Source of the DNA: Typhlomys cinereus
Taxonomy: Eukaryota > Chordata > Mammalia > Rodentia > Platacanthomyidae
Assembly (NCBI GenBank): GCA_023101885.1
Contig: JALPQD010000517.1
Coordinates: 1,190,919-1,254,918, forward strand
Length of the DNA stretch: 64,000 bases
Direction of reading: 5' to 3'
In this document: in pieces, positions 54,351 through 64,000 of the stretch
How the letters are laid out: the number at the start of each line of letters is the position of its first letter
Position numbering within the stretch: the first letter of the stretch is position 1
The notes under the pieces: model-generated
Database searches by the model: none
What the model was told of the DNA's origin: nothing
What the model saw: the letters and a program-made list of their open reading frames with translations, nothing else
Made by a program: the position numbers and the translations under genes

Positions 54351-54590
54351 TGGGCTAGGAAGATGCCTTGAAAGCAAAAGAACATGAGTTCAGATTTCCA
54401 GGTCCCAAATAAAAATGTCTGGCAGATAAAGCTGGAGCCTGAAATTCTGACACCAGGAAGGCAGAGCCTGGGAAACCCCAGAGCATAGCAATAAGGAGGT
54501 AGAGCAATCTAGGATGATTCCTGATGTCACTCTTGGACCTCCACAGGCATACACATACTCAAGTGCTCTCTTACACGCACACACACACCT
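54351..54590 (+). mobile_element. B2-like SINE, older
   Basis: TGGGCTAGGAAGATGCCTTG has lost most of the A box. The body (AGGCAGAGCCTGGGAAACCC, GCAATCTAGGATGATTCC) is well kept and the CA tail is short. Confidence 0.85.
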
Positions 54591-55787
54591 CTGTCAAAAA
54601 TCAAGTCACTGAAATAAATCTTTTTCTGTTACATTCTGATATCTTCTAGTGTTCCTGCATCTTTGAAGTTTCAGTGTGATAAAAGTCAGGTCACCAGATA
54701 TTCAGGACTTTTCTTTACAAAAAAAAAAGCCTGTTGCTTCCTATACCCCACTCAACATGAGACAGGGGATTCTTTTAGTCTCCATCTGGATTCTTGTCTC
54801 CGGGAATAAGGTAGGTAGATAGAGAAAGGTGCAGGGACTTTATTAGCAGGGAATGGGATAGGACAAACGGTGCAGATGGGGAAAACAGGTCACCATGCAG
54901 GCAGCAGGTTGTCAAGGAGAAGCTGGTGTTATTTGATTGGTGGCTGTGGGATGCCAAGAGCATGCCACCAGTTTTACAGCTGTGGGGAATGTTCCTGGCC
55001 CAGAAGGATCCAGGGTCCGTATTTTTCTACCCAGTCTCGGGATGCTGGCTGAGAGTAGTCCTAAGCAGACCATATATACAGAGGTCAGAACAGGAATGAA
55101 TTCCTCTCTGCAATCACGGGCTTCCAGCTGTTGGAGCAGAGATTCTCAGTGCGCATCCTGGCTGACACATTCAGCTGCCATGTCTTAGGCCAACGCCCTG
55201 GGGGCAGCAGGTTTTGAAATGCGGGAGCAGTCTTCTTTCTCCTTCTCTTTCTGAAAGTGCTCCTCTAAGACTGGCTCTCAGGGCTACAGCTCTCCCTTTC
55301 CACAGAGGCAGCAATCTGAGCCGTCCATCTGCGGACAAACAAGTTACAAGATGGAAACCCACTCAGGAAAGAGAGAGAGAGAACCATCACACTTGGAGGC
55401 AAGAAGGAATGTGGTGGTGTTCTCAATCAGGTTCAGGTCAGGTCCAGGGTTGGCAGATTTGCTGCAAGGTGGTCTGCCATGCCTAGGAGTGTCCATGTGC
55501 TTGCAGTTGCTGCTTGCTAAGGCCAGAATCCAGTGGCCTTTGCACCCGGAGCTGTTGCAGGAACTGTTCCTGAAGCTGCCCTGCTGTCTCCATGGTTGGC
55601 CTCCAGAAGCTAGTCATTGACATGGATTTTGGATATTGCCAGTTCTTCTCACCAAGGGTGGCAGTCATCAAATGCCCTCTCATTCTCCATCCAAGCACAC
55701 TAGGTGCTTTTTGAAGTTTGGCAAGCTGCTGCTTCATCAACAGTTGTGACTCCTTCTACCCCTATTGAAAGGCTATAAGAAAGGAGG
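54591..55787. other. Unique DNA, nothing recognised
   Basis: Several overlapping 60-90 codon frames lie at 54870-55740 on both strands. None shows a recognisable domain or agrees with a neighbour. Confidence 0.4.
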
Positions 55788-55925
55788 GTCAGGTGTGTTG
55801 ACATCTATCTCAGAAATTGGGAGGTAAAGGCAGGAAAAACAAGCTCAAGTTCAACCTCAGTTACACAGTGAGTACAAGGCTAATTTGGACTACATGAGAC
55901 CTTATCTCAAAAAATAATAATAGTA
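55788..55925 (+). mobile_element. B1 SINE, diverged
   Basis: GTCAGGTGTGTTGACATCTA, GAGGTAAAGGCAGGAAAAAC and GAGACCTTATCTCAAAAAAT, with an A-rich tail. Confidence 0.7.
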
Positions 55926-56180
55926 AATAAAAACAAAAAGGAAGGACATAGGGATAACAATATATTATTATGAATAACAATAAGGACTAGAATAGCAATA
56001 TATATGAATATATTCCTTCAAGTATCTGAAAAGCTAATTAAAAGCACATTTTTCTCAATAACTCTTTGTTTTTCCACATGTCAGTAATCTTTTTGCCATG
56101 ATTTGAATACTGATCTCTTAGCTGAGGGACATATGTTGGATCAGAAAGTGAAGTTCCTATATATTTCTGTTACCTTTTTT

Positions 56181-56480
56181 AGAGAAAGAGATTGAAGAGA
56201 GAGATACCATGGAAGACCCTCTATATGTTTTGGTTGGTTGTTTGTTAGAGAAAGAGATTGAAAGAGAGAAATACCACGGAAGGTGTGGACGTCAGAAGAC
56301 GAATTTTAAGAATGGAATGTTTGTGAACGTCACAGGACAGCTTTCAGGAATGGAATGTCTATGGATGTCAGAGGACAACATTCAGGAATCAGTTCTCCCT
56401 TTCTACCACATGGGCTTTGGAGATCAAGTCACAGGTTTGTACATAGATGCATTTATCTGTTGAGTCATTTCACTGATTCC
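56181..56480 (-). mobile_element. B3-type SINE with internal tandem amplification
   Basis: A B3 in reverse (ATCAGTTCTCCCTTTCTACC, then GGTTTGTACATAGATGCA, then a degraded head). Inside it a 38-base unit starting TCAGAAGAC / TCACAGGAC / TCAGAGGAC recurs at 56292, 56330 and 56368. To its left AGAGAAAGAGATTGAA recurs at 56181 and 56247, a 66-base period. Both amplifications are local to this copy. Confidence 0.7.
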
Positions 56481-57235
56481 CATCTCTCCCAGCTTTATCT
56501 AAAAGCTAAAAGCGTATCTTTTCAAATACATTCTCCACCTGGAGTTTTCTTTTCACTAGATGTGTTGTTTTTTTCAAGTTTAAGTAAAGACAAAGAAAGT
56601 CAACTCATTTTAGGAAGTTCAGTCATTTCATTTAAAAGCATTGAGAGCTGCCACACACAATCTGTCTTTGATCCCGTTTCACACAGGTAGGCAGCAGTTC
56701 AGTATAATCAGAGACTGGCTGAAAATTAGATCTCTGGTCATGTTCAGGCTAATGAAGATGACTTGTCAAAGTTGAGGAAGTAGTGCCCGGTAAAGAGAGC
56801 ATTTGTCTAAGGCGCCAGCATAGATTTTTCACGTGAGAATGGATAGCACTTGCTCCTCCAGGTGTCAGCCCACACTCCTGGCTCTCTTACCCAAAGGAAA
56901 CTGCATCAAAATCCATCTGTCTCATTTGCCAGCTCTGTGTGCTGCTTAAACTCACGATCATTTTAAACTCCCGTGAGGAAAAATCTGAGGAATTCTATGG
57001 GAAATTTGTCACACATTATATACAAATATCTGCTCAACTTGAATTAAAATTTGGATTGCATTCACTTCAATATAATTCTAACAGTACTATCGAGTTGAAG
57101 CCAATCAACATATCTATTCAAAACTTCCACCTGAAGCAAAACATGTACAAGCCTCAGATGACTGAGAATTATCATAATCATGAAAAGTGTCACAAGGTTT
57201 TGTTCTTGAATAGAGAAACGACATTAATAAACAAT
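56481..57235. other. Unique DNA, nothing recognised
   Basis: No repeat or gene was recognised. Confidence 0.4.
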
Positions 57236-57250
57236 GACACCAAGTGTTTT

Positions 57251-57289
57251 TTTTTATTATTTAGTCTATTGTGCATGTGTACGTATGAA

Positions 57290-57333
<44 letters not shown>

Positions 57334-57539
57334 TGTGTGTGTGTAGAACCACGGACGAATTCAGGAACCACCATGGACGCTTCCACCTCCTTCTTCCCCG
57401 GGATTCACAGGCTCCGCCCTACCAGGACCAAAAGCGCAGGCCGCCCCCGCTTCCGCCTGGCGTCTATACGTGGGATCTGGGATCCAAACTTAGGACCTTC
57501 CGCCTGCAAGGCTCAGGGGTTAAGCCACCTCTCCAGCCT
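57251..57539 (-). mobile_element. Young B2-like SINE with an inverted A box
   Basis: A perfect 15-bp duplication GACACCAAGTGTTTT lies at 57236-57250 and 57540-57554. The body is close to that of the copy at 30892. In the head, the 13 bases CTTAACCCCTGAG seen in the other copies are replaced by their exact reverse complement (57512-57524), and five neighbouring bases (CAGAG) are missing. The A box of the Pol III promoter is therefore reversed in place, and this copy should be unable to start its own transcription. Confidence 0.92.
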
Positions 57540-57554
57540 GACACCAAGTGTTTT

Positions 57555-57959
57555 CATTTGCCTTCTCTGCAAGAATAAAACCTTCTACTCAGTAGGATGT
57601 GCATATCTGACAATCAGTTCTGCCTGCTTCAGAAGTTTATTTGGATAACTGCAAATTATCTAAAGGTGCCATTTTTATGTGTACTCAGTCAACAGTCATG
57701 AACATTGATAGTTTCTTCCTGTGGGTTCCGCCAAGATTAGGTATAGATCTGGAAGGGCTTAGTGATTTGTCAACTGCATGTTCTTTTAGAATTCCACGTG
57801 CATGTGTATGTGGTGGAGTGTGTGTGTATGTGCGTGTGTGTGTGTGTGCACGCACATGTGTGTAGGGAGTAAAGGTGTCTAAGCAAGTGCATAGTTACGG
57901 ATGACTGAGGTTGATGCACAGAATCATCTTATTTTGAGGCTAGGGGTCTAATTAAATCC
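57555..57959. other. Unique DNA with a GT-rich stretch
   Basis: A GT-rich tract lies at 57797-57863. Nothing else was recognised. Confidence 0.45.
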
Positions 57960-58140
57960 AGAGCTGCTTACAGGGCCAGGTTTGCTACTCAGTTTACTCT
58001 GGCAATCCCCAGGTGCTGCCTTCCTGAGCAGGAATTACAGGTGCGCTGCCGCATCTGCCCTGCATTTTGACACAAGATCTGGAGACCTAACTCCCGTCCC
58101 TTTGTGCTTTCATGGGAAGCACCGTAACTTTCAAAGTGGA
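57960..58140 (-). mobile_element. B4/RSINE1-type SINE, diverged
   Basis: GCAATCCCCAGGTGCTGCCT, GGAATTACAGGTGCGCTGCC and TCTGGAGACCTAACTCCCGT are a reversed B1-like part followed by a decayed tRNA-like head. Confidence 0.6.
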
Positions 58141-59751
58141 GCAGAGGAGTAGATGAAAGGGAGGAAAGGTGGGCAGCCAACATCACATCATGACTTAGAG
58201 CCAGGAAAGAAAAAGCCTTAACTTCACTCACCTCTTGTTTTATCAACTGAAGGTCATGATCACATATCACTGCCCAGCTTCCCTGCCTACAGCATGTGTC
58301 CTCTCAGCATACGAACACTACTCTGCTGCTGAGAAACACACAGATGAAAACACTGCTAATGTGCTAATCACATATATGTGGTTCCTCTCCGATAATTAGT
58401 CCCTGAGAAACTTTTTCCAAACCAGAAGTTCCCATGTTCTGTTCAGCATGTTCTTCTCAGCTAGTGACAAATCAGGAAACAGAAAGCTTGAGCTGGAATC
58501 AGCAGCCAAGGTCACCTATGGTGTCCCCTGCCAGTGACCCATCTCTGCTAAGCAGGCCAAAGGTTCAACAGTCCCTCCCCCATACTGGGGGAAAAAAAAA
58601 AAAACAGCCCTATAAGCTCAGCACTAAGTGCTCAGACACATGTGCCTGTGGGGGGCACTTCTACCCAAACCCTGGCAGCTGTGTTCACATGAACCAGTTG
58701 GCTTTGTTATTCATCTTTTTTTATTCATCTATAAAATGCAAATAATGCCTGAGCGGTCTAGAAATGTGAGGATTACCTCAGTGACAGCAATAAATGTGTT
58801 GATATATGCAACTAGAGGGTAATAAAAGAAAGACTTACAGGGGAAGGCTCATGGGTAACATCCCCCATCCCTGAGAAGGTTGTTACTTGTATTTCAATTA
58901 AAAGCAGCTATTCAAACAGAGCAATAATAGCACTGACTCTTGAAATTGGCAGCAGGTTAGAATAAGTCAGCACATTTCATGAAAACTAGGTCACATGGTC
59001 TACAAAACTCTTACTTTGACTGGGAACCCCGATCAAGTGGGAGCTGCCTTGACCTGCCTGGCCAGCCTTTGTCCCAGTGACTAGATAATTAACAAGAACA
59101 CTGAGATTGTGTGAGAACTACAGTTTCCTTAGCTGATCTCAGCAGAAGAAAAAGCTCCATTATTACCTCTCTTGTCACAGTAGCTACAATTAGTCATAAA
59201 ATACGCAGCTAGTAACTTCAACAGTGCATGAATCTCTAGAATTACTTCTTGCTAGAACTAGGAGAGTTTGGGATTAAGTAAGAGTTCTTCATTTAAACTT
59301 ATGATTTTGGGTTTTGAGCATTCATTATTAAAAAAAAAATCAAACCCAAGCTGAAAGAAATCATCCAAGGTCTTAAGAACACAGATCTCTCTTTTATAAT
59401 ATGTTTCTCCAGCCACACAATTAAAAAACCACATGAATTTCTAATTTTTGTCTTTTACACTGTACTCTCGGATCTGTGAAAAGAAATTCTACTCACCAAA
59501 TCAGAATTTTTAAAATCAGCTGTGTCTGTGAGCTACATATGCAAATTCTTGAAGTTGAAAAGCTTCTTTGGAAAAAGATTTCTTTCTTTCTCTTCTTCTT
59601 TCCTTCCTCTCTCCTTCTTCCCAATTCCTTCCTGTCTTCCTTCTTCTATTGCTGTTTCTTTCTGTTTTCTTTTTGCTCCTGTATTGCTATATTAAACCAA
59701 GGACAGTGGAACTCTTTACTTAAAGTGCCGTTTCTGTTTACTCTGTGCCTT
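58141..59751. other. Repeat-poor unique DNA
   Basis: 1.6 kb without a recognised repeat except A runs (58592-58604, 59330-59339) and a CT-rich stretch at 59580-59650. No coding signal was recognised. Confidence 0.4.
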
Positions 59752-59842
59752 GTATTACAGCATATCCCAGCACTTTGGAAAGCTGGGTAGGAACTTCTAA
59801 AGCAGTCATCCAGGATGCATAGCAAGACCCTGTTCAAACAAA
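59752..59842 (+). mobile_element. B1 fragment
   Basis: CATATCCCAGCACTTTGGAA, AGTCATCCAGGATGCATAGC and AAGACCCTGTTCAAAC follow a shortened B1. Confidence 0.65.
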
Positions 59843-61430
59843 TGAAGTGCTTGTTATTGGAGTCACACTTTCATTTTCTCCATCACTAAGGTACAAAGCT
59901 CATAAATCCATTCCTTACAGAACAAGTTCCCCAGTTTGCAGTTCTTGTGTTTGATTTCTAATCTGCTCTGATCATTCCTTGCTTGAACCCCGGATTACCT
60001 GGCTATCCCAGACACAGACATCTATTGCACTGGAGTTTTATGTCAGGAGAAATGGATCCACTGAAGATCCATGCTAATCTTCAGTCATAGTGTTGGGAAG
60101 GAGGCTGCCTGTAGTCTTCCGTACACCTGTCCTCTCCCAGAAACAAGACACTCTCAGGATACCAACAATATCTCTGGAAAAGATAAGAAGCTCAGTTCCA
60201 TAACCTATCATCTTCTTGGCTGTTCTGTCCAAAATGTGCAGTGGTAAGTGTATTTAGTGCTCTCCTGCCTTCTCTTTCTTTTTGAACATCATAAGCATTC
60301 AGGGACAAGTTGCAGTGGATGCAAAGGCAGCCAGACAGGCGCTTAGGTTCTCACAAAAACTCAGGAGCTCCTGGATGATCTGATAACCCTGTATGCTAGA
60401 TACTTCAAACAAGGGATTTAACAAGATGATCTCCAGTGATGCTCTGCCATTTGACAGCAGCTGTGAGTCATTGATTGGAAAACACGGGAAGCCAGTCAGC
60501 AGCCTTAATTATGTACCATTACCCTGAATAGTAATGACATCTTAGGTATGAATTAAACCCTTTGTGGTGACAATGTGAATCGTTGTGCAACATTACTCAA
60601 GCTGGTGATTTTGATGATTTTGAAAATCCACAGACAACACTCTCAAGAGTTTTGCTCACTTAAGGGGAGTCTGTAAAGTATCTGTGTATTTGGTCTTCCA
60701 AGATTTAGGAGGAAGAAGGAGTACTTCTTTTTTGAAGGCAGAAGGGTAGTTTCCCTCAAAGGTCTGTTGGTAATTTTCACATCAGAGAAAACAGAACACA
60801 ACACGGAGAATGTCTGGGGACTAAGTGATCAAAGCCCCAAATCAGAGCAGAAACCCTTTTTGCTGCCTTCTTGACCTGACTGGAGACAGCATCCAGGCGT
60901 TTTTTCCTAAATTGCTTCCTGGAGTCAGAACGACAGTTGTTCACTCTCCCAATGGGATTTCTTGCTCTGAAGCAGCAGAGGGATACAGATGTGCAAGAAA
61001 AGTCGCTGGTCCCAGGACTCTCTTACATCCCCTGTAATCTTCCTAGTTCAGTGCCTCAGACTCGAGCAGCAGGATGCTGGCAGTACCTTAGTTTCCCCAA
61101 CCCAGTTGCCCAGCTGTGTCATCCATCCCCAAGAAATGGGGCAGGATAACCAAGCCAGTGTCTGAGAGCCAGATCTGCCTAAAGCATAGACATTACTCAG
61201 CAATCTCTATGACTTCATAAGGACTTAAATATGTAAGTGTTCGTTGAAGTCATTTCAAGTAGACTTTTTAAAAAAATCATTAATGTTTCTTGCAAAATAG
61301 ACTTGAAATGTATCTTATAAACTCATTCTATTCCCTCTTAATATGTAGAAATGGATCATGCTTCACTGTCTTCTGTGAAGTTTATATACTCTAGCTTTTC
61401 ATGTGTGAAAAGGACCACATTTTTTATTTC
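59843..61430. other. Repeat-poor unique DNA
   Basis: 1.6 kb with no recognised repeat and no convincing exon. The 70-codon frames at 60825-61149 overlap in two frames and resemble nothing known. Confidence 0.4.
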
Positions 61431-61610
61431 TCTTTGAGAGAGAGTCTTGAAATGAAACTCAGTCTGGCTTTGAGCTCTAGTCCTGCTGTCTCTGCCTCAT
61501 GAGCAATGCAATTGTAAGTCTATCTATCCACCGACGCTCAGTTTATTTCATTTTGTGTTGTGCTAAGATTCTTCCTCTGGAGATACCTCCTATTCCCCAC
61601 CATACCCAGG
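61431..61610 (-). mobile_element. Probable B1-type SINE, highly diverged
   Basis: GAGAGAGAGTCTTGAAATG, CAGTCTGGCTTTGAGCTCTA and CTGTCTCTGCCTCATGAGCA recall a reversed B1 but with many changes. Confidence 0.45.
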
Positions 61611-62754
61611 TTAGTCATTTGTGGTTGAAAGAAAAAAAGTCAATGAGAAATAGAAAGCACTCAATCACATTAAGACCAACCCACTCTCCTGGTTAACCAG
61701 CATCAGGTCATACCAACCACATTCCTTCCCTACCAAGTCTGACATAAACAAAGAAACCAGGGATGAAGCTGTAACTTCTGCATCTGAGAAACAAAACGAG
61801 TCTCCTCTGAAACTCAGATAGGTCCCCACTGCCACCCCAACTCCCACTTTGGTGTCACAAAGGAAAACACAGACTTCCAAATCCTTACATCACTGTGCAG
61901 TTGGGATATTTCTGGACGTGGTATAGAACTGTTCCATGATCGTGGTTTTCACTGTGATGTTGTGATTGGCAGGGTGAAGAAGAAAATGGAACACATGAGC
62001 TGTCCTCTGGTGTCTTCAGCCATGTAAAAGCAAACACACTTCTTCCAACGGCACTAAGTTATTATTTCAGCCTTTTCTCCCAGGACTGTTTCTCAACATT
62101 AATTACTCTTACTATGCTTCTCTGGTGCCTCCCAATTCACTCTCACAGCTCTGTTTCCCATGAATAGTGTGAGCCTTTGCATCCCTCTGTGCCCTGCAGC
62201 TTTCTTCCAGTTACTCTAAGGAAAATCAATGGTTATTTTCTCACAATTGATACATGCTTTCTTACAGAAATAAGTGCAATTCCTCTAAGGACTCTGACGA
62301 AGTGAACTTCTCTCATAGGTGAATGCAACTTTTTGTTGTTGCTTTGTACCTTATTCAGAGTCTCTAAATTTCCAGAGTACTATAAGAAATGTATTATGAA
62401 ATCATAACTACACTGAATGCCATGCCAAGTTTAGCCTATAAGAAGATCTCTTGTCTTCTAATTGTTCTATTTATATTCCTAATCTCAATCCACATCTTTT
62501 TTTAACCATTGTACTATGTTGCTAGCGCATGTGTGATTAGTGGCATACACATAGATTTTGGATTCTCATAACATGAACTTTCTGTTTCTTAGTCTTCAAT
62601 TGTAATCTTGATTATTATGTGTTAACTAGTTGTGAATTAATAAATTATCAGTTTGTCCCACAGGCCTTATAAATTCTATTTATCAATGAATGTGCTTGTG
62701 TATAAGTTTGGGAAGGGACTGTATAGTGCATTTGGTTGGGTGGATGGGTGGATG
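61611..62754. other. Unique DNA, nothing recognised
   Basis: AT-rich from about 62220 onward. No repeat or gene was recognised. Confidence 0.4.
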
Positions 62755-62840
62755 ATTTTTCAGACTGATTCTTGCTGTATAGCTCAGGCTGTCCTGATCT
62801 GTGATTTTTCTTACCTGTCCTTCAAGAGTGCTGGCCTTTG
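62755..62840 (-). mobile_element. B1-type SINE fragment
   Basis: TTTTCAGACTGATTCTTGCT, GTATAGCTCAGGCTGTCCTG and TTCAAGAGTGCTGGCCTTTG follow a reversed B1 middle. Confidence 0.5.
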
Positions 62841-63624
62841 ATACATATACTTACATAAGAATTGCATGGGAACTGTCTTATCAACATCTCAACATCAAAG
62901 CAGAAAGATCTCAAGAAACTCCACACTTCTCTGAGAGATTGATGAGAACTAATGCTGATAGGAAAGAAAAGGAAGATGCTTTCTTCAATGACATGCCCAC
63001 TGATTTAGGATGCTTGCTCAAGTATGAATCATGTCAGGCATATGTCATCAAAGACAAACTAGATAAAACCCAATGGGCCACACAGGTAAAAATATTTGAA
63101 AATAGGAAGAAATCTGGCAGAAATGATGAAGGTTGTAAGGGGAAAAGGAGTGGGGAATGGGCTTTGGGACTGGGTGAAAATATGATAAATTCACTATATT
63201 CATGTACATAACATTAAAAAAAGATAAACAAAATGGGGGAAAAAAAGGTCTGGCCCTGTTCCAACATTAGGTTCTATGTTTTTAATTTCTGTGCTGCAGA
63301 GTTTAATCCATTAATTCCCTGTAGTTGTTCTCATCTTTAATACTACTCACATCTTACATTTTTTATCTACAAGAAAAGTTGAGAGGAAAGAGTAGCAACA
63401 AGAAAAGAAGAAATTATGGTGAAAATGAAGTTTATGGTGAAATCAAAGCTTATGATTCTGCCAGTATTGAAAAGCATTTAATGGGAAGTTATAAAAAGAG
63501 AAATGTCTTTGTAATTTTCTATGGTGAGAAAGCTTATGGAAGATAAACATTAATCAATTGAAGAAATCTTGTTTCAGAACTTTTCTTACCTCTGTTCAAA
63601 TATTCCAGACTATAATCGTGCCCT
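62841..63624. other. Unassigned DNA with a 136-codon open frame
   Basis: The frame at 62801-63211 (plus) is the longest in the right third that is not simple sequence, but its start lies inside the B1 fragment. It shows no domain and its end runs through an A/G-rich stretch that recalls LINE or LTR 3' ends. A 73-codon lysine-rich frame follows at 63325-63546. I do not call either a gene. Confidence 0.35.
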
Positions 63625-63725
63625 GAAAAGTCAATTGTGCAAGGTAGATGGAGAATCAGATCAAGGCCAACCTGGGCTATAGGTGAAATGCTATCGCAAA
63701 AAAAAAAAAAAAAAAAAAAAAAAGT
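63625..63725 (+). mobile_element. B1 fragment with A26 tail
   Basis: CAGATCAAGGCCAACCTGGG, CTATAGGTGAAATGCTATCG and a run of about 26 A at 63698-63723. The left part of B1 is lost. Confidence 0.7.
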
Positions 63726-63952
63726 CTATTGTAGATTCTTACCATAGGATTTTTTTAATTCAATTTTTTTTAAATTTTATCCATCCAGTTTCATTCATCT
63801 AGGAAAACAGTCCTATTAAGTTGTAGTATTGTAAACTTCTGCCATTTATTGTTTATTGCTTTGTTTTAAATGATAGAAGTTAATAAAATCTCATAGAAAA
63901 TTTATGCTGATTTGTTAAAATTATCTTACAGAACATTCAAAAAGTGACTCCA
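63726..63952. other. Unique AT-rich DNA
   Basis: T-rich and AT-rich sequence with nothing recognised. Confidence 0.4.
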
Positions 63953-64000
63953 AGTTTGGAGAGATGGCTCAGGAGGTAAGACTCTGCCTCAGAAGCAGGA
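63953..64000 (+). mobile_element. B2-like SINE head, cut by the window edge
   Basis: TTTGGAGAGATGGCTCAGGA then TCTGCCTCAGAAGCAGGA matches the first 48 bases of the family. The rest lies beyond the window. Confidence 0.85.

Noticed and set aside
62801..63211. 136-codon open frame as a gene
   Set aside because: The start lies in a B1 fragment, there is no known domain, and the lysine-rich end follows A-rich DNA. A translated search would settle it.

Overview
The window is nuclear DNA of a mammal, and its repeats point to a rodent. It carries ID elements, B1 monomers, ID-B1 composites (B4/RSINE1 type), B3-type SINEs, LINE-1 elements and MaLR-type LTRs. The most abundant SINE, about 18 copies, has a tRNA-derived head like mouse B2, but its body and long CA tail are not those of mouse or rat B2. 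I infer a mouse-like (myodont) rodent outside the mouse/rat lineage; a jerboa relative is a guess. No cellular protein-coding gene, exon, structural RNA gene or CRISPR array could be supported. Every recognisable coding stretch is LINE-1 debris, and the other open frames are low-complexity runs, repeat shadows or unrecognised.

Layout. 1-1130: 5' part of a minus-strand LINE-1 with a tandem-monomer promoter, running off the left edge. 1.8-7.4 kb: solo LTRs, SINEs and simple repeats. 7.4-20 kb: mostly unique AT-rich DNA with scattered SINEs, LTRs, a 270-bp CTTT tract and a short minisatellite grown from an ID element. 20-32.7 kb: a second copy of the LTR at 1.8 kb, many SINEs including clusters at 27.6-28.9 and 31.8-32.7 kb, and three long repeat-poor blocks. 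34.1-36.1 kb: a complete MaLR-like element with two 424-bp LTRs and a 5-bp target duplication. 37-41 kb: an older related LTR inside a SINE, purine tracts and more SINEs. 41.3-49.7 kb: a nest of three LINE-1 insertions. 49.7-64 kb: mainly unique DNA with SINEs.

The LINE-1 nest is the richest structure. An old, 5'-truncated LINE-1 was split by a 7.6-kb full-length LINE-1 flanked by a 16-bp target duplication. That element appears to carry a 66-bp 3' transduction with its own AATAAA and A tail. A third, 680-bp truncated LINE-1 then landed in its ORF2. Both ORFs of the full-length element are dead (nonsense codons, frameshifts, changed catalytic residues). The target duplications of the SINEs, 11-18 bp and A-rich at the break, are those expected of LINE-1 machinery.

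I found no new enzymatic or defence system. The points worth a second look are the transduction, a promoter difference between two related LINE-1s, a SINE whose A box is inverted in place, small internal amplifications inside SINEs, a 43-base G run, and three repeat-poor blocks that could hold conserved regulatory DNA. All family assignments were made by eye and percentages are hand counts.
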